This document shows, piece after piece, positions 1-8,552 of a DNA stretch of 38,570 bases. The translations under genes were made by a program, and so were the position numbers. The notes beneath the pieces are model-generated. The model was not told the DNA's origin and searched no databases. It worked only from the letters and a program-made list of their open reading frames with translations. Origin of the DNA: Verrucomicrobiota bacterium. GTDB taxonomy: Bacteria > Verrucomicrobiota > Verrucomicrobiia > Chthoniobacterales > UBA10450. Location of the stretch: contig QHNJ01000023.1 of the NCBI GenBank assembly GCA_003218395.1, forward strand, positions 3,708 to 42,277, in the 5' to 3' direction. Within the stretch, counting starts at the first letter, position 1, and every line of letters begins with the position of its first letter.

Positions 1-175
1 GATGGTGCTGGCCCGCTTTAAACTGCGATGCTGCGACATAAACTTGTTCCGGTGCGAAAACGAACCGGCACGTTAAGCCGCGACCCGAATTTTTCAAATG
101 GGATTACATCGGCCCATTACCTCCGAGATCGTGCACATCCCACGCGCGTCTCGCCATCATCATAACGCTGGCCCA
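1..175. other. left-edge non-coding stretch
   Basis: This is the stretch downstream of the GT39 gene. I see no convincing gene, RNA or terminator. A weak 5-bp stem (49-53 with 64-68) is the only structure and is not persuasive. Confidence 0.4.
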
Positions 176-1972
176 CTATGATTGATTACTCAGCACGACA
201 TACGTGCCCGACGCTGTAACCTGATGATAAACGTGGAAGCGTTCAGTCAGTAACGCTTTCCAGTAACCGACGCGCCCTTGCTCAACAATCAGGTAAACAG
301 CGCCATTCCCGTCCCATTTCTCCAAAACAGCATCCTCAGTCAGGAAGCGGTCGCTGGAGGTTGTGCCTATCGGAGCCTCTTTTTGGCGGTTTTGATTAAC
401 GAGGAAAAATTTTCGGTTCAGGTAAAAAATGAGACTGCTGCCATCGTCGAGCGGTCCTTCAAAAACTGTCTCGCCGCTTCCATCCAACCGCGGATTTAGA
501 AATCGTCCCACATCAGCGAGTGAGAAATAAGGCGCTGTTCGGGCGACGCCTTCCATCATGCTGAGTCCTCCGGGAATCATCGCCAGTGCCAGGGCGATGG
601 CGGCGAGTGTCTCACGTTGCTTGAAAATAAGATAAAGCGCGACCAGCGAGAGAGAGGTCAGGGAGATGCCGGTGATCGTGAGGATGGGACGAAACAAGAG
701 CCATGTCGAAACCGGCATGTCGTGCAAGGCTTTCCATGCCGTCCATCGCGCGTCCATCGCGCCCCAATGCCCGTTCAGTGCGTGCGCGGCGGCGTTTGGA
801 ACGAAGAGTGCCAGCCCGGCGCTCAGCATCCCCATGACACCGACCGCGATCGCACCGGCGGCCCGAAATCTGACGGGCATCCGGTCCCACGCGACGGCCG
901 CCCAAAGCGCGAGGGCTCCCCACATGCTCATCGAATAATAATCCTGGCGCTGCCCAAGAAAGAGCAGCGGGACGAAGACTACCCCCATCCAACAAAGGGG
1001 CAATGCATCAGAAAATTCGACCTCACGTGGTCGCATCACGCGACGCCAGGCGAAAATCAGGCCCGGTAACAGCGCGATCGACCACGGGAACCACCAGGCG
1101 AAATGCATTGCCAAAAATTGGTAAGTTGCCATGCCCTTAAAATCATGCGTCGCATCGGTAAGCCCGCTCAAATGACCCAGCCATTCCGAGCTGATCAGGT
1201 AACGAAAATAATCCGGAAAATGCCATTGCGCCCAGATGTGCCACGGCGCGACGATTAAACAAAAGATCAACAAGTACTCCCAGCGCAGGAGCGCGCGAAA
1301 GCGCATGCGTGCCTCTCGATAGAAGACTGAGATCAAAACAAAAACCGCCGCCAGATAAACGATGCCGAGCAAACCTTTGGTCAGGCAGGCGAGCGCAGAA
1401 CAGATCCAGAATCCGGCGAACCAGCCGCGCCGGTGACGTCGGCGCTGATAACCGCAAAGACCGCACAGAATCGCGCCTGCGATGAGCGCACTGACGAGCG
1501 GCTCAGGCATAACGATACGTGCGAGCAGAAATGTGCCGCAGAAACTGAGATAAATCAAGCCGGCAAGGAAACCGTGCCAGTAATTGGTGAGCTTTTCCCC
1601 AATCAAGAAAATCAGCGCAACTGAAGCAACCGCCCCAAGCGCAACCGGGAGTCGCGCGGCGGCCACATTCACGCCGAAAACCTTGAACGAAAAAATGATG
1701 AGCCAGTAAAGCAACGGCGGCTTTTGCAAGCGCGGAATGCCGTCGTTGGTGGGCAGGAGCCAGTGATGGGCCTCGACCATCTCACGGGCCGCGCCCGCGT
1801 ATTGCCCTTCCGTCTGACTGTAAAGATCCCCCGAACCGACCGTCGCCACGTGCAATAGCGTTGCCAGCGCAATCAGAATAATAAAAAGCGCATGACGCGT
1901 CGGCGGCGGAGTGAGAGCCGGCGGCTCAAGAAACGTCTCTTCGATGCTGAGTGTGCGACTGCTGGCGATCAT
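176..1972 (-). CDS. ArnT-like GT39 membrane glycosyltransferase
   Basis: Integral inner-membrane glycosyltransferase of the GT39/PMT_2 (ArnT) superfamily, about 598 aa. Members move a sugar from a polyprenyl-phosphate carrier to lipid A, glycans or proteins on the periplasmic face. After a first membrane helix (about residues 28-45) comes the family's acidic loop, TEGQYAGAAREM (Glu near 55), then a QKPPLLYW motif matching the KPPLxYW signature. Many further hydrophobic helices follow, with a soluble C-terminal tail. I chose the ATG at 1972 because it overlaps the stop of the upstream thioesterase gene as ATGA, which implies translational coupling; a longer open frame to 2107 would run through that gene. 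The substrate cannot be told from sequence. The nearby LPS fusion gene fits a lipid A or surface glycan role, but that is inference. Confidence 0.85.
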   Translation of the reverse strand: MIASSRTLSIEETFLEPPALTPPPTRHALFIILIALATLLHVATVGSGDLYSQTEGQYAGAAREMVEAHHWLLPTNDGIPRLQKPPLLYWLIIFSFKVFGVNVAAARLPVALGAVASVALIFLIGEKLTNYWHGFLAGLIYLSFCGTFLLARIVMPEPLVSALIAGAILCGLCGYQRRRHRRGWFAGFWICSALACLTKGLLGIVYLAAVFVLISVFYREARMRFRALLRWEYLLIFCLIVAPWHIWAQWHFPDYFRYLISSEWLGHLSGLTDATHDFKGMATYQFLAMHFAWWFPWSIALLPGLIFAWRRVMRPREVEFSDALPLCWMGVVFVPLLFLGQRQDYYSMSMWGALALWAAVAWDRMPVRFRAAGAIAVGVMGMLSAGLALFVPNAAAHALNGHWGAMDARWTAWKALHDMPVSTWLLFRPILTITGISLTSLSLVALYLIFKQRETLAAIALALAMIPGGLSMMEGVARTAPYFSLADVGRFLNPRLDGSGETVFEGPLDDGSSLIFYLNRKFFLVNQNRQKEAPIGTTSSDRFLTEDAVLEKWDGNGAVYLIVEQGRVGYWKALLTERFHVYHQVTASGTYVVLSNQS

Positions 1973-2391
1973 GAGTTGCGGTATTTTTTCCAGCTTTCTG
2001 GGAAACGCAGCAATTTCCCCGCCGGCATCTCGATGAGCACGAGTAATTGGCGGCATTCGGCAATCAGCATATTGTCCTTCGGCCGAATGATGCGGAATGC
2101 GCACCAAAAGCGCACGCGCTCCAGGTGATCCAGCCAGCCTTCAACCACCAGCTGATCCCCAAGCTTAGCCGCGTGCCGATAGTCGATCTCCGTATGGACG
2201 ACGACCGGATACCTTTGTGTCTCGGCCATTTCTGCGAGGGCAAGACCGAGTTCTTCCACGAGCAGCGTGCGCGCTATCTCGATGAAACGCAGATAGGCGA
2301 TGTTCGACACTACGCCGCCGCAATCGGTATCGAAAAACATTATCTGCACTTCTGTGCGGACGCGTGGCACGGCAGTGGGCATAATCAACAA
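1969..2391 (-). CDS. YbgC/4HBT-family acyl-CoA thioesterase
   Basis: Hotdog-fold thioesterase of the 4-hydroxybenzoyl-CoA thioesterase/YbgC family, 140 aa, the usual length. The N-terminal signature FFDTDCGGVVSNIAYLRF carries the catalytic Asp (second D of DTD) and the glycine-rich turn of the family (compare FYDTDAGGVVYHANYL). The rest fits the beta strands of a single hotdog domain. Cytoplasmic; YbgC homologues hydrolyse short- or long-chain acyl-CoA and associate with Tol-Pal or phospholipid metabolism. A second Met at residue 4 could also be the start. Its stop overlaps the GT39 start by four bases, so the two are probably one operon. Substrate is unknown. Confidence 0.85.
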   Translation of the reverse strand: MLIMPTAVPRVRTEVQIMFFDTDCGGVVSNIAYLRFIEIARTLLVEELGLALAEMAETQRYPVVVHTEIDYRHAAKLGDQLVVEGWLDHLERVRFWCAFRIIRPKDNMLIAECRQLLVLIEMPAGKLLRFPESWKKYRNS

Positions 2392-2566
2392 TCATCCCGA
2401 AAACCTTTTGTAAGCAACGCCAATCGTTGGAGCATAGGCATCCTGCCCTTGTTGCCAGACGCACTTCCAGTGCTTCGGGTGACATGCGGGGCGGGCGAGG
2501 CCCAAGAGGCCACGCATTGCCTGACGGATTCTCCCCCCGCGACGAGTGCTGTTTTGCCATCGGGCT

Positions 2567-3207
2567 ACGCACGTGCTGCGGGCGAGGGCCGATTCCGATG
2601 AAGCGAGCGGGAAACTGACTAAGACCGGAAAATTCTTCAAGAGACGGGGGACGAAAGGCAGGGCGGATTTGCGAGACGTTTCACGACCAGTGACGACGTG
2701 GCGATGGATGAAAGCTTGCATATGTTGAATCAACGCAGCCGGCCATTCTCGACGCCGCTGGACTTTGTGAAGATCGACGATCGACGTTCTCGGTTAGCAA
2801 GTCGGTCACTTCGTGTTCCATGCGCAGTTCGAAACTCGGAAAACGCGTGGCACGGCTGGAAAGAAAATTCAGGAAGTCCCATTGCGGCATGAAGGCGATG
2901 AATTTGCAGTGCGTCGGCAAACGCGAAAAATCGGCGATCGGCACGGTTTGGCCGTCAATGACACCGTCAAGCTCGGCCAATTTCTGATGCGGCTGGAATT
3001 CGTCTAGCAAACCGAGTTCGTACATCAACTCGAGCGTGGATGGGATAAATGGTGTCGCCGCGGAAATCGCGCAGGAAATCGGCGTGTTTTTCTAGCACCA
3101 GGACCCCCCGCGCCGGCGCGCGCAAGTAGGAAGCCGAGCATCATTCCGGCCGGGCCGCCGCCAGCGACGACGCAACGTGTTTGCAATTTCTCCGGCGATT
3201 TAGCCAC
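2567..3207 (-). pseudogene. decayed FAD-dependent oxidoreductase (internal deletion plus frameshifts)
   Basis: Remnant of a PHBH-type FAD-dependent oxidoreductase (FAD_binding_3 family). The start is clear: an ATG at 3207, then a Rossmann FAD motif AGGGPAGMMLGFLLARAG. An extra base in a six-C run (plus-strand 3104-3109) shifts the frame, after which VLVLEKHADFLRDFRGDT resumes in another frame. A second one-base insertion near 3041 moves it again to the frame with LELMYELGLLDEF. After RMEHEVTDLLTENVD (near 2795) the reading jumps straight to the C-terminal VQRRREWPAALIQHMQAF, so roughly 170-180 residues, including the second FAD/substrate region, are gone. Another frameshift near 2622 precedes the normal end LSQFPARFIGIGPRPQHVR, and no stop follows in that frame. 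Three shifts plus a deletion make sequencing error an unlikely sole cause. Confidence 0.85.
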
Positions 3208-3264
3208 GAATAGAGACCAATGGATACGAATTCATAAAGCAAACCCTCTTTCACACGTCTCCCT

Positions 3265-5250
3265 CTACATCCGATCCTTTTCCCGCGCCTGCGGGATTGG
3301 GGCGAGTTGCAAGATCGACATCACGGCGTCGACGACTTCCTGGACGCTGACTGCTTTCATGCAGCGGAAATCAATTGGGCATTTGCGCAGGAAGCACGGG
3401 CTGCATTCGACATGATGTCGCAGAACTATGTGGCGATCGCCGAGAGGTCCAGTGAGGCGGGGCTCGGTCGAACCAAAGATCGCGACCGTTGATACCCCGA
3501 GCAAAGCTGCGAGATGCATGGTGCCAGTATCGTTCGTCAGCAGCAGATGGCACTGGCGCAGCTCGTCGATAAGTTGATCGAGCGTGGTCTGCCCGATCCG
3601 ATTTATGCAGGAGTCGCCGAGCGCAGTCGCGATCTGCTCGCCGAATACCGCGTCGTTTTTTGTTCCGAACAAAATCCATTGCACGGGCGATTGCGCGGCA
3701 ACTGTTGCGGCGGCCTCAGCGAACCGCTCCGGCAACCAGCGTTTAGCCGGTCCGTATTCGGCGCCTGGCGAGAGACCGAGTTTGAGAAGTTGATCGCCGA
3801 TAGTTGATAGTTGATTGGAATCCGCCAATTGAGCGTTGAGCGTTGAGCCTTGAGCGTCGGGCGTTTTTTTTCCCAGCGATTGTTCCGTTAACGCGCCACA
3901 TTCCCGGGCGATTCGGAGATAACGAGCAGATTGATGTTCGAGCGGGCCGCGCCGCGGTGGCTCGGGGATGATTTGGTTGAGCAGCCAGTTACGCGAATGG
4001 CCGCGGTAACCGATCCGGCGCGTAATACCGCTGAGCCAGGATTCAAGAGCAACACGCAACGAATTTGGGAAGAGAATCGCGGCATCAAAGCTGGATTGCC
4101 GTCGAAGCGAGCGGACGGCCGCAAGCAGTGAATTGCCCGTGGGAGGGAAAATCACGTCCGCTTCCGGAACTAGTTTCCACATCGCCGCGATCTTCAAAGG
4201 CGCAGCGATGATAATGCGCACATCGGGGCGCCCATTTTTGATCGCGCGGACCGCCGGCACGCTCATTACAGCATCGCCGAGCCAGTTGCTTGAGCGAATG
4301 AGAATTCGGAATGGCTTCAAATTTTGAGCCGAAAGGCGGGGCGGCAAATAGACGCTGCGTTTATATCTCGCCAGAAGAAAATTAGGCCGAGGCGTTTTCC
4401 AGCGATTATGCACCCAAAACCAATCTTCCGGCGCGCGACGGATTTGCTGTTCGATCACTTGATTTGTTTTTGCGCAAAGCGATCCCGCCGATTCTTGGTT
4501 GGCTTCCAACGCCGGCGAAACAATGATCCGCCAGCGCGCGCGTTTGTCCGTGTAGATCGCCACGCCAATTAGTGCCGCGCGGGTGCGTTTCGCCAGCAAG
4601 GCTGGGAGCGGTGACGTCGAGGCAAGGCGGCCGAAGAATGGCACCCACACGCCGTGATCGCCGGCATGTTGATCGCTCAGAATACCAATGGCGCCGCCGC
4701 CGCGAAGTAATTTAATTGCTTGGTCGAACCCTTCCTTGCGATCGAACATCTCGACTCCGGCGCGTCCGCGTACGCGACGCACGTGTTCATCGATGAAGCG
4801 GTTCCCCAGCCTTTGATAGATGGTGCTGTTTCTGACGTAGCCGATGTATTTCGGCAGGATGTGCGCGAATAACTCCCAATTTGCGAGATGGCTCAGGATC
4901 AGCACAACCGGACGGCCTGCGCGCAATTCTCGATGGATAAAATCCAGATTTTCCGCCTCGATTCGTGTCGCCATTTTTTCCAGCTGCATTGCGGTGAGCT
5001 TGATGCTGCACAAGAGATTCGCGCCCAGCCTCTGAAAATGGCGGCGGACAAGCCGACGCAATTCCCCAAGCGATTTTTCATTTCCAAATGCGATGGCAAC
5101 GTTGCGCTGTGCCAGGTGCCGATATTTCCCGAGAACGATCCAGGCACAAAACCCAAGACATTCTCCGAGGATAAAGAGAAGCGGCAATGGCAAAGCCCTG
5201 GCGATCGCCGATCCGGAGCGATAAAGAAAATAAACGATAAAATCGAGCAT
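3265..5250 (-). CDS. fused lipid A acyltransferase (LpxL/HtrB) and LPS heptosyltransferase (WaaF/GT9)
   Basis: About 661 aa with two enzyme domains. Residues 1-300 are a lysophospholipid acyltransferase of the LpxL/HtrB type: an N-terminal hydrophobic segment and the catalytic HX4E box HLANWE (His about 121, Glu about 126), then LSDQHAG and a GVWVPFFG region. Residues about 315-650 are a GT9 heptosyltransferase: ILIRSSNWLGDAVMSVPA at its start, NDTGTMHLAALLG (about 573) and VAIFGSTEPRLTGP, then the Cys-rich tail CSPCFLRKCP typical of heptosyltransferase II. The first acts on lipid A and the second on inner-core LPS, so the protein would join two steps of LPS assembly at the inner membrane. 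The start was set at 5250 because the membrane segment begins there. A low-complexity insert at about 460-487 is encoded by heptamer repeats. The next gene upstream diverges. Confidence 0.88.
   Translation of the reverse strand: MLDFIVYFLYRSGSAIARALPLPLLFILGECLGFCAWIVLGKYRHLAQRNVAIAFGNEKSLGELRRLVRRHFQRLGANLLCSIKLTAMQLEKMATRIEAENLDFIHRELRAGRPVVLILSHLANWELFAHILPKYIGYVRNSTIYQRLGNRFIDEHVRRVRGRAGVEMFDRKEGFDQAIKLLRGGGAIGILSDQHAGDHGVWVPFFGRLASTSPLPALLAKRTRAALIGVAIYTDKRARWRIIVSPALEANQESAGSLCAKTNQVIEQQIRRAPEDWFWVHNRWKTPRPNFLLARYKRSVYLPPRLSAQNLKPFRILIRSSNWLGDAVMSVPAVRAIKNGRPDVRIIIAAPLKIAAMWKLVPEADVIFPPTGNSLLAAVRSLRRQSSFDAAILFPNSLRVALESWLSGITRRIGYRGHSRNWLLNQIIPEPPRRGPLEHQSARYLRIARECGALTEQSLGKKTPDAQGSTLNAQLADSNQLSTIGDQLLKLGLSPGAEYGPAKRWLPERFAEAAATVAAQSPVQWILFGTKNDAVFGEQIATALGDSCINRIGQTTLDQLIDELRQCHLLLTNDTGTMHLAALLGVSTVAIFGSTEPRLTGPLGDRHIVLRHHVECSPCFLRKCPIDFRCMKAVSVQEVVDAVMSILQLAPIPQAREKDRM
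3804..3856. repeat. heptanucleotide short tandem repeats inside the heptosyltransferase
   Basis: On the plus strand, TTGATAG (3804-3810) and TTGATTG (3811-3817) are followed by four heptamers at 3829-3856: TTGAGCG, TTGAGCG, TTGAGCC, TTGAGCG. On the coding strand these read as CAA-rich heptamers and encode part of the linker between the two Rossmann subdomains of the heptosyltransferase. They resemble the heptanucleotide STRR repeats described in cyanobacteria. A related set lies at 29979-30006. Confidence 0.75.
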
Positions 5251-5290
5251 GCAGGATCGGTCAGTGTCGCGGGAGGGCGGCAGGGTAAAT

Positions 5291-5320
5291 TTGCCTGCGC
5301 CTTGCTTCAACCAATATAAT
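5291..5320 (+). promoter_or_regulatory. candidate sigma70-type promoter overlapping the GT2 start codon
   Basis: TTGCCT at 5291-5296, an 18-base spacer, then a perfect TATAAT at 5315-5320. The ATG of the downstream gene (5319-5321) lies inside the -10 box. If the promoter is real, transcription would begin near 5327 and translation would use an in-frame GTG (5328) or TTG (5331) with almost no leader. It could also be a chance match. Confidence 0.35.
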
Positions 5321-7754
5321 GTGCGCGGTGTTGCAATCGTCTTTCCATTCCTTTCGTCCTGATTTCGCGCGCGTTATCTCGCGGAAGTTCGAAGGGGGCC
5401 AATTTCTCGTTATCGGCGCAGACCCTCAGAAACTTGAGCGGCAATTTGCCGAAATGGGAAGGGAAGCCGTTGTTGTCGGATCTGCCAGCGATTTACCGAC
5501 AAGACTTCGGCAGGGTGACAGCGCACACTTTGAAATCGCGGTCTGGTTTTATCCGTTGGAATACAGTGACGACGATCGCCTGGTCGAAGAACTCTCGCGG
5601 CGTGCCGACGACATCGTGCTAATGCCCGCTGCAGGTGCGGACGCTAGCAAACGGCGTCCGCAACTCGTCGAATGTTTTCGGCGATTCGGGTTGCTGCCTG
5701 ATTACAAATGGGATCCGAACGAATTGGATGCGGCCGCCATACGTCTCCGGCGCGAACCGAACGAAACTCCCGATGCGCTAATTCCAGCGGTGGAGACGGC
5801 TCTCGCGAGACTCAACAGGTACCTGGGCGCCATGCAGCGGATCCACGAAATCCGCGGGTCCGAATTAGAAGCCGCGCATCGGCACATCGCTGCGCTCGAG
5901 GAGAAATTGCTCAAGCTAAAAGAATACCGGCGCGAACTGAAGTCCTTAAAAGAGCAGAGACAGATGCTGCGCAAATCCCCCGAGCGCAGGATCGGTCAAG
6001 TGTTGCTGGCGCCCTATCGTCTCCCGGAAAAGCTCGTGAAAACCATCCGGAAAAAACTGCAGCCGCGTCCCGCAAAGTTTACACGATCGGTCGCTCCAAC
6101 TGCGTACCAGGAGTGGTTCGAGCGGCACCGGGCGAGTGCGAGCGATCTGGAGCGAATGCGGCATGAGGCCAGGGCGTTTGCTTTTCAACCGCTGATTAGT
6201 GTCATCACGCCTGTCTTTGATACACCCGTGCAGCGACTTGAAGAAGCTCTCGAATCAGTGCTTGCGCAGGCTTACGAGAACTGGGAACTCCTTTTAATTG
6301 ACGATGGATCAAGCGCCACGGATTTGCTGGAGGCTTTGCCCGCTTTGGCCGCACGCGACCAGCGTATCATTCTCGGAAAAGTCGGGAAACACGCAGGCAT
6401 TTCTGCCGCTTCAAATCAGGCGCTCGCGCTCGCTCGAGGCGAATGGGTCGTGGTTCTCGATCACGACGACGTGCTTGAACCGGACGCACTTTTTCAAATT
6501 GCGAAACTTTTGCAGACGCATCGCGACGCCGAAATGATTTATTCGGACGAAGATAAACTGGCGGAAGATGGGTATGAGGCGCCCTTGTTCAAGCCTGATT
6601 GGTCGCCCGATTTTTTTCTGTCCTACAATTACGTCGGCCATTTGACGGCGATGCGACGCGAGATTGTTCAGAAAGTCGGCGGATTCCGTTCAGAATTCGA
6701 CAGCGCCCAGGATTACGACCTTTTTCTTCGTATGGTCGAGCAGACCAAGCGGATTCATCATATTCCGCGGGTGTTATATCATTGGCGGCGTAGCGCGGAC
6801 TCCAGCGCGATCAGCGTCCGGCAAAAACCCGGTCAACTCGAAGCCTCGCGGCTTGCCATTGAAGATCACCTGAAGCGTCGCGGCGAGCCCGCGCATGTCA
6901 CAGTGGATTGGCGCACACACGCCTTCTGCGTCAGGCGCGAGCTCTTGGAGGCGAGAAAAATTTCAATCGTCATTCCGAGCCACCACGATTCGGAGTCGCT
7001 CGAACGGTGCATCGAAAGCCTGACGACCAAAACCAACTATCCGAACTACGAGATCGTTGTCGTCCGAGGTGACAGCCAATCCCCCGACGCGCATGCTTAT
7101 TTCTCGCGCGTATCACACCGTCTGCTGCGCGTGTCAGGCGCGTCAAATGTTTCAACGCTTAAGAATTTCACAGTGAAACAGACCGTTAGCCCGTGGGTTT
7201 TGTTCTTCGACGGTGACGTGGAAATAATCGAGAGCGACTGGCTGACAATAATGGCCGAGCATATCCAGCGGCCGGAAGTTGGCGCAGTTGGCGCGCGATT
7301 GCTGAATCCGAACGACACCATTGAACACGCCGGGATTGTTCTTGGTATCAATGGAATCGCGCAACCGGCTTTTCGTGATTTTCCGGGGGAACATCCGGGG
7401 GCAAATCGCCAGTTGCAGATAACCCGCAACTGCAGCGCAGTGTCCGGCGCGTGCATGCTGACGCGTCGCGAAGTTTTTCAGGCAGTAGGCGGATTGGATG
7501 AAGGCCTGACGGAATCGCTTGCCGATATCGATCTTTGCCTCAAAATCCGGCGGGCAGGTTATCTGATTGTTTACACTCCTTTTGCAAAACTTTACTGCCA
7601 CGAACCGCACCATGATAAGATCGACTCGCCCGGCGAGACAATTATGCGGGAACGCTGGTCAGACGATTTGCAGCGGGACCCCTATTACAACCCAAATCTT
7701 TCTCGCGAAGACGCCAATTTCTCATTAGGCAAGGAAGACCACCGTTTGGATTGA
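5319..7754 (+). CDS. tandem-domain family 2 glycosyltransferase
   Basis: Large cytoplasmic glycosyltransferase, 811 aa, probably building a surface polysaccharide. Residues about 25-150 have alternating hydrophobic strands (FLVIGAD, FEIAVWF, DIVLMPA) reminiscent of a degenerate Rossmann domain. Residues about 181-217 form a charged coiled coil. The first GT2 domain (from about 290) has SVITPVFDTP, LLLIDDGSS and a DHDD metal site (VVLDHDDVLEPDAL), then SAQDYDLFLRM. The second (from about 547) has ISIVIPSHHDS and FFDGDVEI, but the usual DDGS loop is VVRGDSQ, so it may be weaker or have different specificity. Tandem GT2 proteins of this type occur in O-antigen and glycan loci. The start is uncertain because the ATG sits in a TATAAT box. 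The cupin gene follows after one base, so they are co-transcribed. Confidence 0.85.
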   Translation: MCAVLQSSFHSFRPDFARVISRKFEGGQFLVIGADPQKLERQFAEMGREAVVVGSASDLPTRLRQGDSAHFEIAVWFYPLEYSDDDRLVEELSRRADDIVLMPAAGADASKRRPQLVECFRRFGLLPDYKWDPNELDAAAIRLRREPNETPDALIPAVETALARLNRYLGAMQRIHEIRGSELEAAHRHIAALEEKLLKLKEYRRELKSLKEQRQMLRKSPERRIGQVLLAPYRLPEKLVKTIRKKLQPRPAKFTRSVAPTAYQEWFERHRASASDLERMRHEARAFAFQPLISVITPVFDTPVQRLEEALESVLAQAYENWELLLIDDGSSATDLLEALPALAARDQRIILGKVGKHAGISAASNQALALARGEWVVVLDHDDVLEPDALFQIAKLLQTHRDAEMIYSDEDKLAEDGYEAPLFKPDWSPDFFLSYNYVGHLTAMRREIVQKVGGFRSEFDSAQDYDLFLRMVEQTKRIHHIPRVLYHWRRSADSSAISVRQKPGQLEASRLAIEDHLKRRGEPAHVTVDWRTHAFCVRRELLEARKISIVIPSHHDSESLERCIESLTTKTNYPNYEIVVVRGDSQSPDAHAYFSRVSHRLLRVSGASNVSTLKNFTVKQTVSPWVLFFDGDVEIIESDWLTIMAEHIQRPEVGAVGARLLNPNDTIEHAGIVLGINGIAQPAFRDFPGEHPGANRQLQITRNCSAVSGACMLTRREVFQAVGGLDEGLTESLADIDLCLKIRRAGYLIVYTPFAKLYCHEPHHDKIDSPGETIMRERWSDDLQRDPYYNPNLSREDANFSLGKEDHRLD

Positions 7755-7755
7755 A

Positions 7756-8532
7756 ATGAGTGAGCGTGAAAAGAATCTCTGGGAGGGCATCGATACAGGT
7801 GCACGGAATGCACTGAGCACGCGTAATTACCGTACGGCATCATTCGCGCAAGAGCTGTCGGAGCGAGGTGTGGATGCAAGGGAACTTGTCGCTGCGGACC
7901 GGAACAAGCGCGAGGTACAGGAGGCCTGGATCCCGGGGGTGGAAATCTTCTTGCGAAAGATTCACCCCCAGCGTCACCGGGGATCCTTTGGCGAATTTGT
8001 GCGGCGCGACGAAGGCATTCTCGCGCAGATTGGCTTGTGGCCGAAGCAATGGTCGGCTGCGCGGATGTTTGCGCACACCGCAAAAGGTTTCCATGTGCAT
8101 CCGCCCAGCATTCCAGAAGATGGTGCCGCAGCGGATTGGTTGCGGCGCTTGTTTATCGATGAGTCGGATAATTATTCACTGCGCTGTTACGACGACGAGC
8201 AATGGGACGTGATGTTTTTTTTGCAGGGTCGCGCGGAGATAATTCTGTGCGATGTCCGTGCCGGACTTCCCAAACGCATCATGCGTTTCTTTGCCGATGG
8301 CGACAATCATCGCGGTAACAACAACGTCGGCATCGTAATTCCACCGGGCGTGGCGCACGCCATTCGGGCGGACGGCTCGGAAGACGTCATCATGGTTTAC
8401 GGGACGAGCACCGTTTTTCATTCGGAATTCGAGGGGCGCATCGCGAGCGAAATCGAAACTGCAGAATTGCCCGAATCCTGGGAGAGGTTTTTAGGTAGGA
8501 GCGGTTCACGCGAACCGCCCACGGGCGATTGA
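7756..8532 (+). CDS. RmlC-like cupin, putative sugar epimerase
   Basis: 258-aa protein with a C-terminal cupin core resembling dTDP-4-dehydrorhamnose 3,5-epimerase (RmlC). Features seen: GFHVHPPS, a WDVMFFLQGRAEIILCDVR strand pair, and NVGIVIPPGVAHAIRADG, matching the RmlC IPPGVAHG strand, then VYGTSTVFHSEFEGRI. The N-terminal 100 residues are less typical. It begins one base after the GT2 gene stop, so a role in making or modifying a nucleotide sugar for that transferase is likely, though inferred. The last dozen codons (GRSGSREPPTGD and stop) lie in a palindromic repeat at 8493-8551, so the original C-terminus was probably different. It could instead be a cupin isomerase with another substrate. 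Confidence 0.7.
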   Translation: MSEREKNLWEGIDTGARNALSTRNYRTASFAQELSERGVDARELVAADRNKREVQEAWIPGVEIFLRKIHPQRHRGSFGEFVRRDEGILAQIGLWPKQWSAARMFAHTAKGFHVHPPSIPEDGAAADWLRRLFIDESDNYSLRCYDDEQWDVMFFLQGRAEIILCDVRAGLPKRIMRFFADGDNHRGNNNVGIVIPPGVAHAIRADGSEDVIMVYGTSTVFHSEFEGRIASEIETAELPESWERFLGRSGSREPPTGD

Positions 8533-8551
8533 GGTCAATCGCCCCCTACCT
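8493..8551. repeat. three-way-junction palindromic element at the cupin/methyltransferase boundary
   Basis: The outer arms AGGTAGG (8493-8499) and CCTACCT (8545-8551) are complementary. They enclose two perfect hairpins: GCGGTTC/GAACCGC (8501-8507 with 8512-8518, 4-base loop) and GGGCGATTG/CAATCGCCC (8523-8531 with 8536-8544, 4-base loop). Together they can fold as a three-way junction. The element supplies the 3' end of the cupin gene and ends just before the ATG of the methyltransferase at 8553. Confidence 0.8.
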
Positions 8552-8552
8552 T

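Noticed and set aside
617-1069. long plus-strand open frame across the GT39 gene
   Set aside because: Antisense to a clear membrane glycosyltransferase, with no recognisable protein features or ribosome binding site.
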